Assembly (NCBI GenBank): GCA_022712475.1
Contig: JALAGK010000147.1
Coordinates: 1-9,886 of the forward strand
Source of the DNA: Enterobacteriaceae bacterium
Lineage (GTDB): Bacteria > Pseudomonadota > Gammaproteobacteria > Enterobacterales > Enterobacteriaceae
DNA: 9,886 bases
Reading direction: 5' to 3'
Of the stretch, positions 1 to 7,318 are shown piece after piece. Both the position numbers and the translations under genes were made by a program. The notes under the pieces were generated by a model. It made no database searches, was not told where the DNA came from, and saw only the letters and a program-made list of their open reading frames with translations. The stretch's first letter is position 1. Each line of letters begins with the position of its first letter.

Positions 1-1624
1 CAACCAGCGTCTGGCCGAGCGCCTCTTCATGGGTAATTAATGATATCTGCGCGTCGTTCAGTACACCTTCTGCAAGCTTACCCGGCGCGCTCAGGCGCAG
101 CGTTTTCCCTTCCACCTCGGCCTGCACGCCGCTGCCAGCAAGCGTCAGCTGGTTATGCGCCTCCGGTATGGCCAGTTCACGCGCCCCGGCGGCGGCAATA
201 ATCGCCAGCGCCAATGGGTGAGTGGAGCCTTGTTCTACTGCGGCTGCCATGCGCAGCAGCGCATTCTCCTCCACGCCATTTTGCGCAAAGAGTCCGGTCA
301 GCTGCGGTTTGCCAGCAGTGAGCGTGCCGGTTTTATCAAAGGCGAACTGCTCAATGCGGCCCAGGCGTTCCAGCGCGGCACCGCCTTTTATCAGCGCACC
401 GCGCCGTGCGGCGGCGGCAAGGCCGGAGGTAATCGCCGCAGGTGTGGAGATAACCAGCGCGCATGGGCAACCAATCAGCAGCAGCGTCAATCCTTTATAA
501 ATCCACGGTTCCCAGGCGGCTGCCATCAGCAGCGGCGGCACAACGGCAACCAGCAACGACAGTACCATAATGGCGGGCGTGTAGATGCGGCTGAAGCGGT
601 CAATAAAGCGCTCAATTGGCGCACGGCGCTCTTCGGCTTCTTCAATCAGACGCAGAATGCGGTCAATGGCGCTGTCACCCGGCTCGCTGGTGACCTCAAG
701 CAACACTTTGCGGTCTACGCTGGTCGCACCCGCCGCCACTTTCTCACCCTTTAGCCGCTCGACCGGGACGGATTCGCCGGTCAACGCGCTCTCATCAAAG
801 CTTGCAGCGTTGTCCAACAGGCGACCATCGGCTGGCAGGCGGCCACCGGCGGCCACTTCAATGCAGTCACCGGGGCGCAGACTGGCAATAGCAACCGTTT
901 CACGTTTGCCGTCGCGCAGGCGCGTGGCTTCTTCCGGGCGCAGCGCCATCAGCGCTGTCACCCCGCGCCGGGCGCGGTTGGCGGCAAAGCCCTCCAGACG
1001 CTCGCCAATAAGAAACAGCAGCAAGACCATTGCGGCTTCTGCCGTGGCGCCGATAAACAGCGCGCCGATAGCCGCCACGCTCATTAAGGTTTCAATTGCA
1101 AACCAGCTACCGGAGCGTATCTGGCGCAGCGCTTTACTGGCAATCGGCCACAGGCCCACCAGCGTGGTAACAATAAAAGCGATGCGGCCCGCTGGCGCAG
1201 ATAGCTGCGTCAGACCAAAGCTTGCGCCCATCAGTGCAATGAGCACCAGCAGCGGCAGATTTTCGCGCCAGGCTGAAGGCTCTGGCGCTTTTTCGCCGAC
1301 TGACTGGAGCGTATAGCCAATGTCGGATACCGCCTTTTCTACCTCGCGGCGCACGTCGCTGCGGGCATCAACCACCAGCTTTTCGGTCGCGAACAGCACT
1401 TGTACGCCAGCAACCTCTGGTAGCTGGCGTGCGGCGTTCTCAACTTTGCGCGCGCAGGCTGCACAGTCCATACCTCGTACTTGCCAACTGTAGCGGGTGG
1501 TATTTTTGGGGGCAGGCGCTTCCTGCTGTGGTGGTTCAACGGTATAGACGCATTTTTGCGACCCGGCCGGGTGCAAAGTGGCCTGAGAGAAGCTCGGCGT
1601 GGATTTAATAATGGGGTTCGACAT
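1..1624 (-). CDS. zntA: Zn(II)/Cd(II)/Pb(II)-translocating P1B-type ATPase ZntA (5' part, runs off left edge)
   Basis: This is an inner-membrane ATPase that pumps Zn, Cd and Pb out of the cytoplasm. I read 541 uninterrupted codons from ATG at 1622-1624; the family is about 730 residues, so the last quarter (including the rest of the hinge region and the final membrane helices) is outside the window. Visible in order: the metal-binding domain with GMDCAAC (51-57), membrane helices from about 122 on, the actuator motif TGES (282-285), the metal-site CPC (386-388) in the membrane, the phosphorylation motif DKTGT (430-434) and the nucleotide-binding HP (469-470). All catalytic motifs expected in this part are intact. 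A GGAGGT ribosome site lies 4 nt upstream (1629-1634). The N-terminal tail ahead of the domain has a single cysteine (Cys25), unlike E. coli ZntA with its CCCDGAC cluster. Identity rests on near-verbatim match to E. coli ZntA. Confidence 0.97.
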   Translation of the reverse strand, partial: MSNPIIKSTPSFSQATLHPAGSQKCVYTVEPPQQEAPAPKNTTRYSWQVRGMDCAACARKVENAARQLPEVAGVQVLFATEKLVVDARSDVRREVEKAVSDIGYTLQSVGEKAPEPSAWRENLPLLVLIALMGASFGLTQLSAPAGRIAFIVTTLVGLWPIASKALRQIRSGSWFAIETLMSVAAIGALFIGATAEAAMVLLLFLIGERLEGFAANRARRGVTALMALRPEEATRLRDGKRETVAIASLRPGDCIEVAAGGRLPADGRLLDNAASFDESALTGESVPVERLKGEKVAAGATSVDRKVLLEVTSEPGDSAIDRILRLIEEAEERRAPIERFIDRFSRIYTPAIMVLSLLVAVVPPLLMAAAWEPWIYKGLTLLLIGCPCALVISTPAAITSGLAAAARRGALIKGGAALERLGRIEQFAFDKTGTLTAGKPQLTGLFAQNGVEENALLRMAAAVEQGSTHPLALAIIAAAGARELAIPEAHNQLTLAGSGVQAEVEGKTLRLSAPGKLAEGVLNDAQISLITHEEALGQTLV

Positions 1625-1659
1625 GACGACCTCCGGCAATGAAAACTGACATTGCCGTA

Positions 1660-1691
1660 AGGTTACACTCTGGAGTGAACTCCAGAGTCAA
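1660..1691 (-). promoter_or_regulatory. ZntR-controlled zntA promoter with MerR-family operator
   Basis: On the minus strand, -35 TTGACT (plus 1686-1691) and -10 TAACCT (plus 1660-1665) are separated by 20 bp, the over-long spacer typical of MerR-family promoters. The spacer holds a perfect dyad, arms ACTCTGGAGT (1667-1676) and ACTCCAGAGT (1679-1688) around a 2-bp centre. The arms are the same as I remember for the E. coli ZntR site; ZntR twists this DNA when it binds zinc so that RNA polymerase can engage both elements. The -35 sits only 6 bp past the yhhN stop codon. Confidence 0.94.
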
Positions 1692-1697
1692 GGGGCG

Positions 1698-2324
1698 TCA
1701 GAGATAAAGTGCACGCACTATCAAAAAGTGACCGCCAAAGTAACAGGCTGCAACGATAGCGCTGTCGGCGTTAAAGCGACGGCGGTAGTGCGTGAGATAC
1801 CAGATGATATTACTGAGCAGCAGCAAAGAGGCCCCCGCAAAGCCGGAAAATGCCGCGTCGGTTGGGCGAAGAAACCACTGTTCTGCGGCAAGCCACACCA
1901 TCACCAGCGTTATGCCGATAAACGTACATACCGGCCAGCGGTACTCATCAAGACGCGTCCAGATAGCAGCGATAAACACGGCACCAATGATGATAAGTGC
2001 CAGCGGCAGCGGCCAAAAAAAGGACATGGTCATGGAGCTGGCAAACCAGATGGTATAGAGCAGGTGTGAGAGAAAAAACGCACCAATGGCGTACAGCGTG
2101 CGCTGGCCGGGCAACTGAGTGAGTGCATCGCCCACAAGGCTTGCAAACAACCCTGCCAGCACCAGGTAACCGGTGGCGCTAAACATTGGTGCCTGCCAGG
2201 CAAGCATCAGAAGCAGAAGTAGCGTAACGGGCTTAAACAGCCAGCGTTGCCAGACAGGGCCACGGTAGGAGGCATCTACATACAACCAGCCGGAAAAGAA
2301 GACAGCAATAAACGACCACAGCAT
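1698..2324 (-). CDS. yhhN: YhhN family (TMEM86-like) integral membrane protein
   Basis: The product is a 208-residue, highly hydrophobic protein, the same length as E. coli YhhN. It is almost entirely successive membrane helices with short charged loops (for example the DASYRG and TRLDEYRW turns). The family is related to animal TMEM86 lysoplasmalogenases, which cleave the vinyl-ether bond of lysoplasmalogen; whether the bacterial protein does this is not shown by the sequence, so I give the family only. The start ATG (2322-2324) is preceded 5 nt upstream by AGGGAG (plus 2330-2335). It is divergent from yhhM and runs in the same direction as zntA, with its stop directly abutting the zntA promoter and no terminator in between, so read-through into zntA is possible. 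Confidence 0.93.
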   Translation of the reverse strand: MLWSFIAVFFSGWLYVDASYRGPVWQRWLFKPVTLLLLLMLAWQAPMFSATGYLVLAGLFASLVGDALTQLPGQRTLYAIGAFFLSHLLYTIWFASSMTMSFFWPLPLALIIIGAVFIAAIWTRLDEYRWPVCTFIGITLVMVWLAAEQWFLRPTDAAFSGFAGASLLLLSNIIWYLTHYRRRFNADSAIVAACYFGGHFLIVRALYL

Positions 2325-2403
2325 GATAACTCCCTGAATTCGTTATTGTTGCGCATGCGTCAGGCATGCAGCCTGCCTTCAGTCTAGTGGGCAACGCCAC
2401 CAG

Positions 2404-2433
2404 ATGACAATGCTTCTTCGTGCGCGTTATGAT
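2404..2433 (+). promoter_or_regulatory. candidate sigma-70 promoter for yhhM
   Basis: ATGACA (2404-2409) resembles a -35 and TATGAT (2428-2433) is a good -10, with an 18-bp spacer. Transcription would start near 2440, leaving a leader of about 20 nt that just holds the GGAG ribosome site. It lies in the 138-bp gap between the divergent genes yhhN and yhhM. Otherwise that gap shows only a small dyad (CAGGC 2361-2365, GCCTG 2371-2375) and two nearby GCATGC copies. Predicted from consensus only. Confidence 0.45.
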
Positions 2434-2462
2434 GCCGGGGCGTAGCAATGGGAGTCAGAGGA

Positions 2463-2828
2463 ATGAGCAAACCCCCCCTTTTTTTTATCATCATCATGGC
2501 GTTAATTGTAATTTTAGCGTCGTTTCGTTTTTTGCATCAGCGCCGGGTTGACGCTGCAAACGACGCACAACCGTTGATAAGTCGCAGCGTAACGGTGGCA
2601 GCAAAGCGTGAGGTGCCTGCTAACGACAGGCGATCGCGCCAGCGCGAAGTGATGCCTGCAGAAGATATGATGCATTATGAAGTGCGTTTTCGCCCGGTAA
2701 GCGGCGGAGCGGTGTTGCGTTTTCGCGTGAGTGCCGCGCAGTACCAGGCGTTAACGCAGGGCGAGGCGGGCACAGTGCAGTATCGCGGCACCCGCTACGA
2801 AGGGTTTACCCCGGCAGCTGTGCCTTAG
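2463..2828 (+). CDS. yhhM: DUF2500 membrane-anchored protein YhhM
   Basis: A 121-residue protein of unknown function, close to E. coli YhhM (119 residues). Residues 4-22 form one hydrophobic N-terminal helix followed by a basic HQRR stretch. A soluble mixed-charge region contains the family-typical NDRRSRQ segment (54-60) and a beta-rich C-terminal half ending in YRGTRYEGF. I chose ATG 2463 over the in-frame ATG 2448 because GGAG (2451-2454) is 8 nt ahead of it and the product then begins MSKPPLFF as in E. coli. Codons 4-8 contain a C7-T8 homopolymer run (2472-2486). The stop overlaps the convergent yhhL stop by 4 bp. Confidence 0.92.
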   Translation: MSKPPLFFIIIMALIVILASFRFLHQRRVDAANDAQPLISRSVTVAAKREVPANDRRSRQREVMPAEDMMHYEVRFRPVSGGAVLRFRVSAAQYQALTQGEAGTVQYRGTRYEGFTPAAVP

Positions 2829-2842
2829 CGCTGCTGTTTTTT
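2814..2842 (+). terminator. weak candidate terminator for yhhM
   Basis: GCAGC (2814-2818) pairs with GCTGC (2830-2834) around an 11-nt loop, followed 2 nt later by six T (2837-2842). It straddles the yhhM stop and lies inside the 3' end of convergent yhhL. The 5-bp stem is short, so this is tentative. Confidence 0.3.
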
Positions 2843-3088
2843 CTGCCAGGCCAGCAGTTCAAACACGCCAAACACAAAGATACGAAATTCCTGTAACTTG
2901 CTGATGGGCGGCGCGTCTTTTGCCTGCGTAGACTTGAGCAGCACCAGCTGCAAGCCATGCATCAGGATAGTAAAGAACATCGCGACGTTAACAAAAATAT
3001 TCAGCGGACGGGGAAACGGCTGGAACAGGTTTACCAGCATAAATGCCCAGACGCCCAGCATCAGCAGACGCCCCAGGTTAATCAACAT
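2825..3088 (-). CDS. yhhL: DUF1145 small membrane protein YhhL
   Basis: An 87-residue protein of unknown function, similar in length to E. coli YhhL. It has a hydrophobic N-terminal helix (about 1-22), the conserved NLFQPFPRPLNIF segment, a second hydrophobic helix (about 32-50), and a C-terminal stretch KLQEFRIFVFGVFELLAWQ ending in basic residues. Upstream in-frame starts exist, but ATG at 3086-3088 has AGGAG 7 nt upstream (plus 3096-3100) and gives the family N-terminus. The start lies inside the last codons of rsmD (11-bp overlap), which argues for translational coupling in an rsmD-yhhL operon. The stop TAA overlaps the yhhM stop TAG on the other strand. Confidence 0.92.
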   Translation of the reverse strand: MLINLGRLLMLGVWAFMLVNLFQPFPRPLNIFVNVAMFFTILMHGLQLVLLKSTQAKDAPPISKLQEFRIFVFGVFELLAWQKKQQR

Positions 3089-3674
3089 CGCTATTCTCCT
3101 GCATTTGACGAATATAGAGGCGGCTTGCAGCCTGACCGGCAATTTTTTCCCGGTGCAACTGCCAGGTTTGCGGCACCGCTGGGACCGGGCCTTCGGCTTC
3201 GCTTTCTACGTAAATCAGCGCTTCTGCGGCCAGCCAGCCGTTGCGTTCCAGCAGACCGAGGGTTTCTTCAAGCAACCCTTTACGAAACGGTGGATCGATA
3301 AACACAATATTGTGCGGCTCACCAGGTTCAGCCAGAAAACGTAAGGTGTCGGCGGTGATGGCTTTGCCGTTATTTGCACCAAGCGTAACGAGATTTTTCT
3401 GTAATTGCTGCGCCACCAGGCGGTCTTTTTCTACCAGTGTGGCGCTACTGGCGTAACGTGACAGCGCCTCAAGCCCGAGCGCGCCGCTACCGGCAAAGCA
3501 GTCAAGACAGTGGGCATCGACTATATGCGGCGCCAGCCAGTTGAACAGCGTTTCGCGCACACGATCTGTGGTGGGGCGCAGGCCGGGACTGTCCGGAACG
3601 GGGAGTTTGCGACCACGCCACTGGCCACCGATGATGCGAATCTGGCCGCTGCCACCGCGCTGGGGTTTCTTCAT
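3078..3674 (-). CDS. rsmD: 16S rRNA (guanine(966)-N2)-methyltransferase RsmD
   Basis: This SAM-dependent enzyme methylates N2 of G966 in helix 31 of 16S rRNA on the assembling 30S subunit. The product is 198 residues, the E. coli length. Visible motifs are RPTTDRVRETLFNW (33-46), the SAM-binding loop DCFAGSGALGLEAL (58-71) and the catalytic DPPF (127-130) of N-methyltransferases. The open frame extends 29 codons upstream, but ATG 3672-3674 gives the E. coli start (MKKP, then GSGQIRIIGG at 8-17). No strong Shine-Dalgarno precedes it, only a weak GTGAA. It is divergent from ftsY and overlaps yhhL at its 3' end. Confidence 0.96.
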   Translation of the reverse strand: MKKPQRGGSGQIRIIGGQWRGRKLPVPDSPGLRPTTDRVRETLFNWLAPHIVDAHCLDCFAGSGALGLEALSRYASSATLVEKDRLVAQQLQKNLVTLGANNGKAITADTLRFLAEPGEPHNIVFIDPPFRKGLLEETLGLLERNGWLAAEALIYVESEAEGPVPAVPQTWQLHREKIAGQAASRLYIRQMQENSDVD

Positions 3675-3705
3675 AACGTTCACTGCAAGGGAAATGTTGG
3701 CGGCT

Positions 3706-3734
3706 ATTCTAGCGGCGAGCGGCGAGCGAAGAAA
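3706..3734 (-). promoter_or_regulatory. possible rsmD promoter
   Basis: On the minus strand, TAGAAT (plus 3706-3711) is a good -10 about 32 bp ahead of the rsmD start. The hexamer 17 bp upstream (TTTCTT, plus 3729-3734) is a poor -35. The spacer is filled by a short direct repeat of AGCGGCG (3711-3717 and 3718-3724 on the plus strand). Low confidence because only the -10 is convincing. Confidence 0.25.
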
Positions 3735-3793
3735 GCGCGGTAACGGTAGCGATGAGGGCAATGTTGTCCAACAGCGGCACGGTGATGCCGCGC

Positions 3794-3832
3794 CGGGAAA
3801 GTGTTAGACTAACGCATTATTTTCCTTTCCCG
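3794..3832 (+). repeat. nested inverted repeats in the ftsY upstream region
   Basis: An outer 8-bp perfect inverted repeat, CGGGAAAG (3794-3801) and CTTTCCCG (3825-3832), encloses an inner perfect palindrome GTTAG-A-CTAAC (3803-3813) and an AT-rich stretch. It lies 54 bp ahead of the ftsY start, in the 211-bp gap between rsmD and ftsY, where the ftsY promoter must be. TAGACT (3805-3810), inside the palindrome, could be a -10 but has no good -35. It may be an operator or an RNA hairpin in the leader; no T-run follows, so it is not a terminator. Confidence 0.5.
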
Positions 3833-3885
3833 TCACTTATGCGCGGGACAGCGCCATGAATCAACAGCGAGGAGCGTGGTCGCCA

Positions 3886-5469
3886 ATGGCAAAAGAGAAG
3901 AAAAAGGGCTTTTTTTCCTGGCTGGGTTTTGGTCAGAAAGAGAAAACTGAAGACACCGCAGCGAAGTCAGAGCCACAGCAGGCAGAACAGCCTCAGCAGG
4001 CCGCTGGCGACGCGGTCGCTCCCCATACTCAGGCTGAATCAGACGCATTTGCTGATAATGTTGTTGATGTCAGTGAGCGCGTCGTAGAAAGCGAAAAGCC
4101 CCATTATCCTGATAAGTGGCAGATTGAGCAGGAGCAGATTGTTGAGGAAGAACTGGTTTTTGCTCGCGAGGAGCTAAAAGCCATTTCTGAGCATGAAGCT
4201 GAGGTGGCGCGTCGCGAGCAGGAAGCAAAAGCGGCAGAGGCCGCTCGTCTTGCCGAGCAGGCACGCCTTGCAGAAGAGACCGCAAAACGTGAAGCGGAAG
4301 AAGCTCGTATTGCGCATGAAGCCGTAATGGCAGCCGAGAAAGCCGCGCAGGAGGCAGAAGAAGCCAAACGCGCTGAAGAAGCGGCTCGCGCAGCAGAAGA
4401 AGCCAAACGCGCTGAAGAAGCGGCCCGTGCAGCAGAAGAAGCCAAACATGCTGAAGAAGCGGCTCGCATAGCAGAAGAAACTGAACGAGCCGATGAAGCA
4501 GCCCGTCAAGCTGAGTCAACTATCCCGCTTGAGCAGGAAAAGCCTACCAAAGAAGGCTTTTTTGCCCGCCTTAAACGTAGCCTTGTTAAAACCAAACAAA
4601 ATCTCGGTTCCGGATTTATCGGGTTGTTCCGCGGTAAGAAGATCGATGACGATTTGTTTGAGGAGCTGGAAGAACAGTTGCTGATTGCCGATGTGGGCGT
4701 GGAAACCACGCGCAAGATTATCAACAATCTTACCGAAGGCGCCTCGCGCAAGCAGCTGCGTGACGCCGAAGCGCTGTACGGCCTGCTTAAAGATGAAATG
4801 AGCGGCATTCTGGCGAAAGTCGATGAGCCACTGAATGTGTCAGCGCACACGCCGTTTGTTATTCTGATGGTGGGTGTCAACGGTGTGGGGAAAACCACGA
4901 CCATCGGTAAACTGGCGCGCCAGTTCCAGCAGGAAGGCAAATCGGTCATGCTGGCAGCGGGTGACACCTTCCGTGCTGCCGCTGTTGAGCAGCTCGAAGT
5001 CTGGGGCCAGCGCAACAACATTCCGGTTGTGGCGCAGCACACGGGTGCAGATTCCGCCTCGGTGATTTTTGATGCGTTGCAGGCCGCAAAAGCGCGCAAT
5101 GTGGACGTGCTGATTGCGGATACCGCAGGGCGCCTGCAAAACAAATCGCATTTGATGGAAGAGCTGAAGAAAATCGTGCGCGTGATGAAAAAGCTCGATG
5201 AAAACGCGCCACACGAAGTGATGCTCACTATTGATGCCAGCACCGGGCAAAACGCCATCAGCCAGGCGAAGCTGTTCCACGAAGCGGTTGGCCTGAGCGG
5301 TATTACATTGACTAAACTGGACGGCACCGCCAAAGGCGGCGTGATTTTCTCTGTTGCCGATCAGTTTGGCATCCCGATTCGCTATATTGGCGTTGGCGAG
5401 CGTATTGAAGATTTGCGTCCGTTTAATGCAGACGATTTTATTGAGGCACTTTTTGCCCGAGAGGATTGA
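3886..5469 (+). CDS. ftsY: signal recognition particle receptor FtsY
   Basis: FtsY is the SRP receptor GTPase: it docks SRP-ribosome complexes at the inner membrane for co-translational insertion of membrane proteins. The product is 527 residues, against 497 for E. coli. Residues 1-16 (basic, then FFSWLGFG) are the N-terminal membrane-binding patch. Residues about 17-216 are the variable acidic A domain, here dominated by Ala/Glu/Lys/Arg and a 13-residue repeat. From about 217 the conserved NG domain begins, with G1 GVNGVGKTTT (330-339), DTAGR (412-416) and TKLD (476-479), all intact. ATG 3886 is chosen because GAGGAG (3869-3874) precedes it and the product starts MAKEKKKGFFSW as in E. coli; the in-frame ATG at 3856 has no ribosome site. 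It heads the ftsYEX operon, 2 bp ahead of ftsE. Confidence 0.97.
   Translation: MAKEKKKGFFSWLGFGQKEKTEDTAAKSEPQQAEQPQQAAGDAVAPHTQAESDAFADNVVDVSERVVESEKPHYPDKWQIEQEQIVEEELVFAREELKAISEHEAEVARREQEAKAAEAARLAEQARLAEETAKREAEEARIAHEAVMAAEKAAQEAEEAKRAEEAARAAEEAKRAEEAARAAEEAKHAEEAARIAEETERADEAARQAESTIPLEQEKPTKEGFFARLKRSLVKTKQNLGSGFIGLFRGKKIDDDLFEELEEQLLIADVGVETTRKIINNLTEGASRKQLRDAEALYGLLKDEMSGILAKVDEPLNVSAHTPFVILMVGVNGVGKTTTIGKLARQFQQEGKSVMLAAGDTFRAAAVEQLEVWGQRNNIPVVAQHTGADSASVIFDALQAAKARNVDVLIADTAGRLQNKSHLMEELKKIVRVMKKLDENAPHEVMLTIDASTGQNAISQAKLFHEAVGLSGITLTKLDGTAKGGVIFSVADQFGIPIRYIGVGERIEDLRPFNADDFIEALFARED
4354..4509 (+). repeat. 39-bp tandem repeat in the FtsY acidic domain
   Basis: Four in-phase units of 39 bp begin at 4354, 4393, 4432 and 4471. 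The first three are nearly identical (unit peptide AEEAKRAEEAARA); the fourth is diverged (AEETERADEAARQ). They encode residues 157-208. Because 39 is a multiple of 3, unit gain or loss keeps the frame. The repeat belongs to a Pro- and Gly-free run from residue 76 to 213, expected to form a long charged helix. Confidence 0.93.
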
Positions 5470-5471
5470 CA

Positions 5472-6140
5472 ATGATTCGCTTTGAACAAGTCAGCAAGGC
5501 CTATCGCGGTGGGAGACAAGCGCTGCAGGGAGTGTCTTTACACCTGCGTCCAGGAGAAATGGCCTTTCTGACAGGCCATTCCGGCGCAGGTAAAAGTACC
5601 CTGCTCAAGCTCATTTGCGGCATCGAACGCCCGAGCGCGGGCAAAATCTGGTTTGGCGGGCATGACATCAGTCGGCTGAAAAACCGTGAAGTCCCGTTTC
5701 TGCGCCGGCAAATTGGAATGATCTTCCAGGATCACCACCTGCTGATGGACCGTACCGTTTACGACAATGTGGCTATCCCTCTTATCATTGCCGGGGCCAG
5801 CAGCGAGGATATTCGCCGCCGCGTGTCGGCGGCACTGGATAAAGTCGGGCTGCTCGACAAAGCGAAAAACTTCCCTATTCAGTTGTCCGGCGGTGAGCAG
5901 CAGCGCGTGGGTATTGCCCGTGCCGTGGTCAATAAGCCTGCGGTGCTGCTGGCAGATGAACCGACCGGTAACCTTGATAATGCGTTGTCTGAAGGCATTC
6001 TGCGTCTGTTTGAGGAGTTTAATCAGGTTGGCGTGACAGTGCTGATGGCAACGCACGATCTGGCGCTGATTTCTCGCCGCCCGTACCGGGTACTGAATCT
6101 GAGCGACGGACATCTGCACGGAGGCCAGAGTGGTGAATAA
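5472..6140 (+). CDS. ftsE: cell division ATP-binding protein FtsE
   Basis: FtsE is the cytoplasmic ATPase half of FtsEX, which localises with FtsZ and couples ATP hydrolysis to activation of septal peptidoglycan amidases through FtsX and EnvC. At 222 residues it has the E. coli length. All ABC motifs are present: Walker [10 protein letters not shown] (35-43), Q-loop Gln86, signature LSGGE (138-142), Walker B VLLADE (158-163), D-loop GNLD (167-170) and H-loop His195. I chose ATG 5472 over the upstream TTG at 5466 because AGAGGA (5460-5465) is 6 nt ahead and MIRFE matches the family. It sits 2 bp after ftsY and overlaps ftsX by 8 bp, indicating one transcript and coupled translation. Confidence 0.97.
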   Translation: MIRFEQVSKAYRGGRQALQGVSLHLRPGEMAFLTGHSGAGKSTLLKLICGIERPSAGKIWFGGHDISRLKNREVPFLRRQIGMIFQDHHLLMDRTVYDNVAIPLIIAGASSEDIRRRVSAALDKVGLLDKAKNFPIQLSGGEQQRVGIARAVVNKPAVLLADEPTGNLDNALSEGILRLFEEFNQVGVTVLMATHDLALISRRPYRVLNLSDGHLHGGQSGE

Positions 6141-7194
6141 GCGCAGCGCAATCAATCGCATCAAAAGCTTCAGCAACCGTTTTGATAAAAATAACCGCGT
6201 GGGACGCACCAAAGACGCCATACGTAACGCCACACGCCGTGGGCGGGATAAGGCACCTTCCGCTAAAGCAGGTGGGCGCAAAGGCACGGTCAATGAGCAG
6301 TTTCGTTACGCCTGGCAAGGGGCACTGTCGGATTTACGCAGCAAGCCGTTCGCGACGTTCCTCACGGTGATGGTGATAGCCATCTCTCTGACGCTGCCCA
6401 GTGTCTGCTATATGGTTTACAAAAACGTCAGCCAGGCGGCGACACAGTATTATCCGACGCCGCAAATCACCGTGTATCTTGATAAAACGCTGGACGACGA
6501 CGCCGCAGCACAGGTGGTGGCGCAACTTCAGGCAGAGCAGGGGGTTGCGAAGGTGAACTACCTGTCGCGCGATGAGGCGCTGGGTGAGTTCCGTAACTGG
6601 TCCGGCTTTGGTGGGGCGCTGGATATGCTCGAAGAAAACCCCTTGCCTGCGGTCGTGGTCGTCGAGCCGAAGATTGATTTTCAGAGCACGACGGCGCTGA
6701 ACACCATGCGCGACAGGGTTGCCCAGTTGCGTGGTGTGGATGAAGTACGTATGGACGACAGCTGGTTTGCACGCCTTGCTGCGCTCACAGGCCTTGTCGG
6801 GCGCGTAGCGGCGATGATTGGTGTGTTGATGGTGGCTGCGGTATTCCTGGTGATTGGCAACAGCGTGCGGTTAAGCATTTTTGCCCGCCGCGACACCATT
6901 AACGTGCAGAAACTGATTGGTGCCACTGACGGCTTTATTTTGCGTCCGTTCCTTTATGGCGGGGCGCTGCTGGGGTTCAGTGGTGCGTTTTTATCGCTGA
7001 TTCTCTCTGAGATTCTGGTGTTGCGCCTGTCGTCGGCGGTAAGTGATGTCGCGCGCGTATTTGGTACGAAATTCTCCATCAGCGGGCTGTCTTTTGATGA
7101 ATGTTTGCTGCTGCTGCTGGTCTCGGCAATGATTGGCTGGACCGCTGCCTGGTTAGCAACTGTACAACATCTTCGTCACTTTACCCCTGAATAA
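6133..7194 (+). CDS. ftsX: cell division membrane protein FtsX
   Basis: FtsX is the membrane half of FtsEX; its large periplasmic loop recruits EnvC, which activates the amidases AmiA and AmiB at the septum. The product is 353 residues (E. coli 352). A basic cytoplasmic N-terminal region (1-70) precedes helix 1 (about 73-96). The periplasmic domain (about 97-222) includes the conserved [20 protein letters not shown] segment. Helices 2-4 follow at about 223-245, 273-297 and 323-344. The start is GTG. Two adjacent GTG codons are possible (6130 and 6133); 6133 is preferred because GGAGG (6120-6124) is 8 nt ahead and the product begins MNKR as in E. coli. The basic N-terminal tail (11-52) is the least conserved part. 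Confidence 0.96.
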   Translation: MNKRSAINRIKSFSNRFDKNNRVGRTKDAIRNATRRGRDKAPSAKAGGRKGTVNEQFRYAWQGALSDLRSKPFATFLTVMVIAISLTLPSVCYMVYKNVSQAATQYYPTPQITVYLDKTLDDDAAAQVVAQLQAEQGVAKVNYLSRDEALGEFRNWSGFGGALDMLEENPLPAVVVVEPKIDFQSTTALNTMRDRVAQLRGVDEVRMDDSWFARLAALTGLVGRVAAMIGVLMVAAVFLVIGNSVRLSIFARRDTINVQKLIGATDGFILRPFLYGGALLGFSGAFLSLILSEILVLRLSSAVSDVARVFGTKFSISGLSFDECLLLLLVSAMIGWTAAWLATVQHLRHFTPE

Positions 7195-7202
7195 TAAAAG
7201 TC

Positions 7203-7211
7203 TGGTATACT
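7203..7211 (+). promoter_or_regulatory. rpoH distal promoter (extended -10)
   Basis: TGGTATACT (7203-7211 covers TGnTATACT with one leading base of context) is an extended -10 element just past the ftsX stop. It lies where the vegetative sigma-70 promoter P1 lies in E. coli rpoH, about 250 bp ahead of the start codon. No good -35 is seen at 16-18 bp, in keeping with an extended -10 promoter. Confidence 0.6.
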
Positions 7212-7318
7212 CATCCTCTGCTTACGAGAACCCGTATTCAGAGGGTGAGCTGCCTTATTCTGCACTTCCCCCTTCTGTCCACGCTTTTTCATGGCTTTGT
7301 CACAAATTGAGTGTAATT

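Noticed and set aside
155..1316. Long plus-strand open frames (155-754 and 585-1316) opposite zntA
   Set aside because: They are antisense shadows of zntA; the minus strand reads the full ZntA with all P-type ATPase motifs and the plus-strand products are Arg/Ser/Gln-rich with no family resemblance.
2361..2375. CAGGC/GCCTG dyad between yhhN and yhhM as a terminator or operator
   Set aside because: Stem of only 5 bp with no T-run, lying between divergent genes; too weak to call.
3856..3888. Upstream ATG 3856 as the ftsY start
   Set aside because: No ribosome site precedes it, while GAGGAG precedes ATG 3886 and the shorter product matches the E. coli N-terminus.
4070..5333. Long minus-strand open frames opposite ftsY (including repetitive Ala/Ser- and Leu/Arg-rich products)
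   Set aside because: They arise from the 39-bp repeat and GC-rich codons of ftsY on the other strand; no ribosome sites or recognisable domains.
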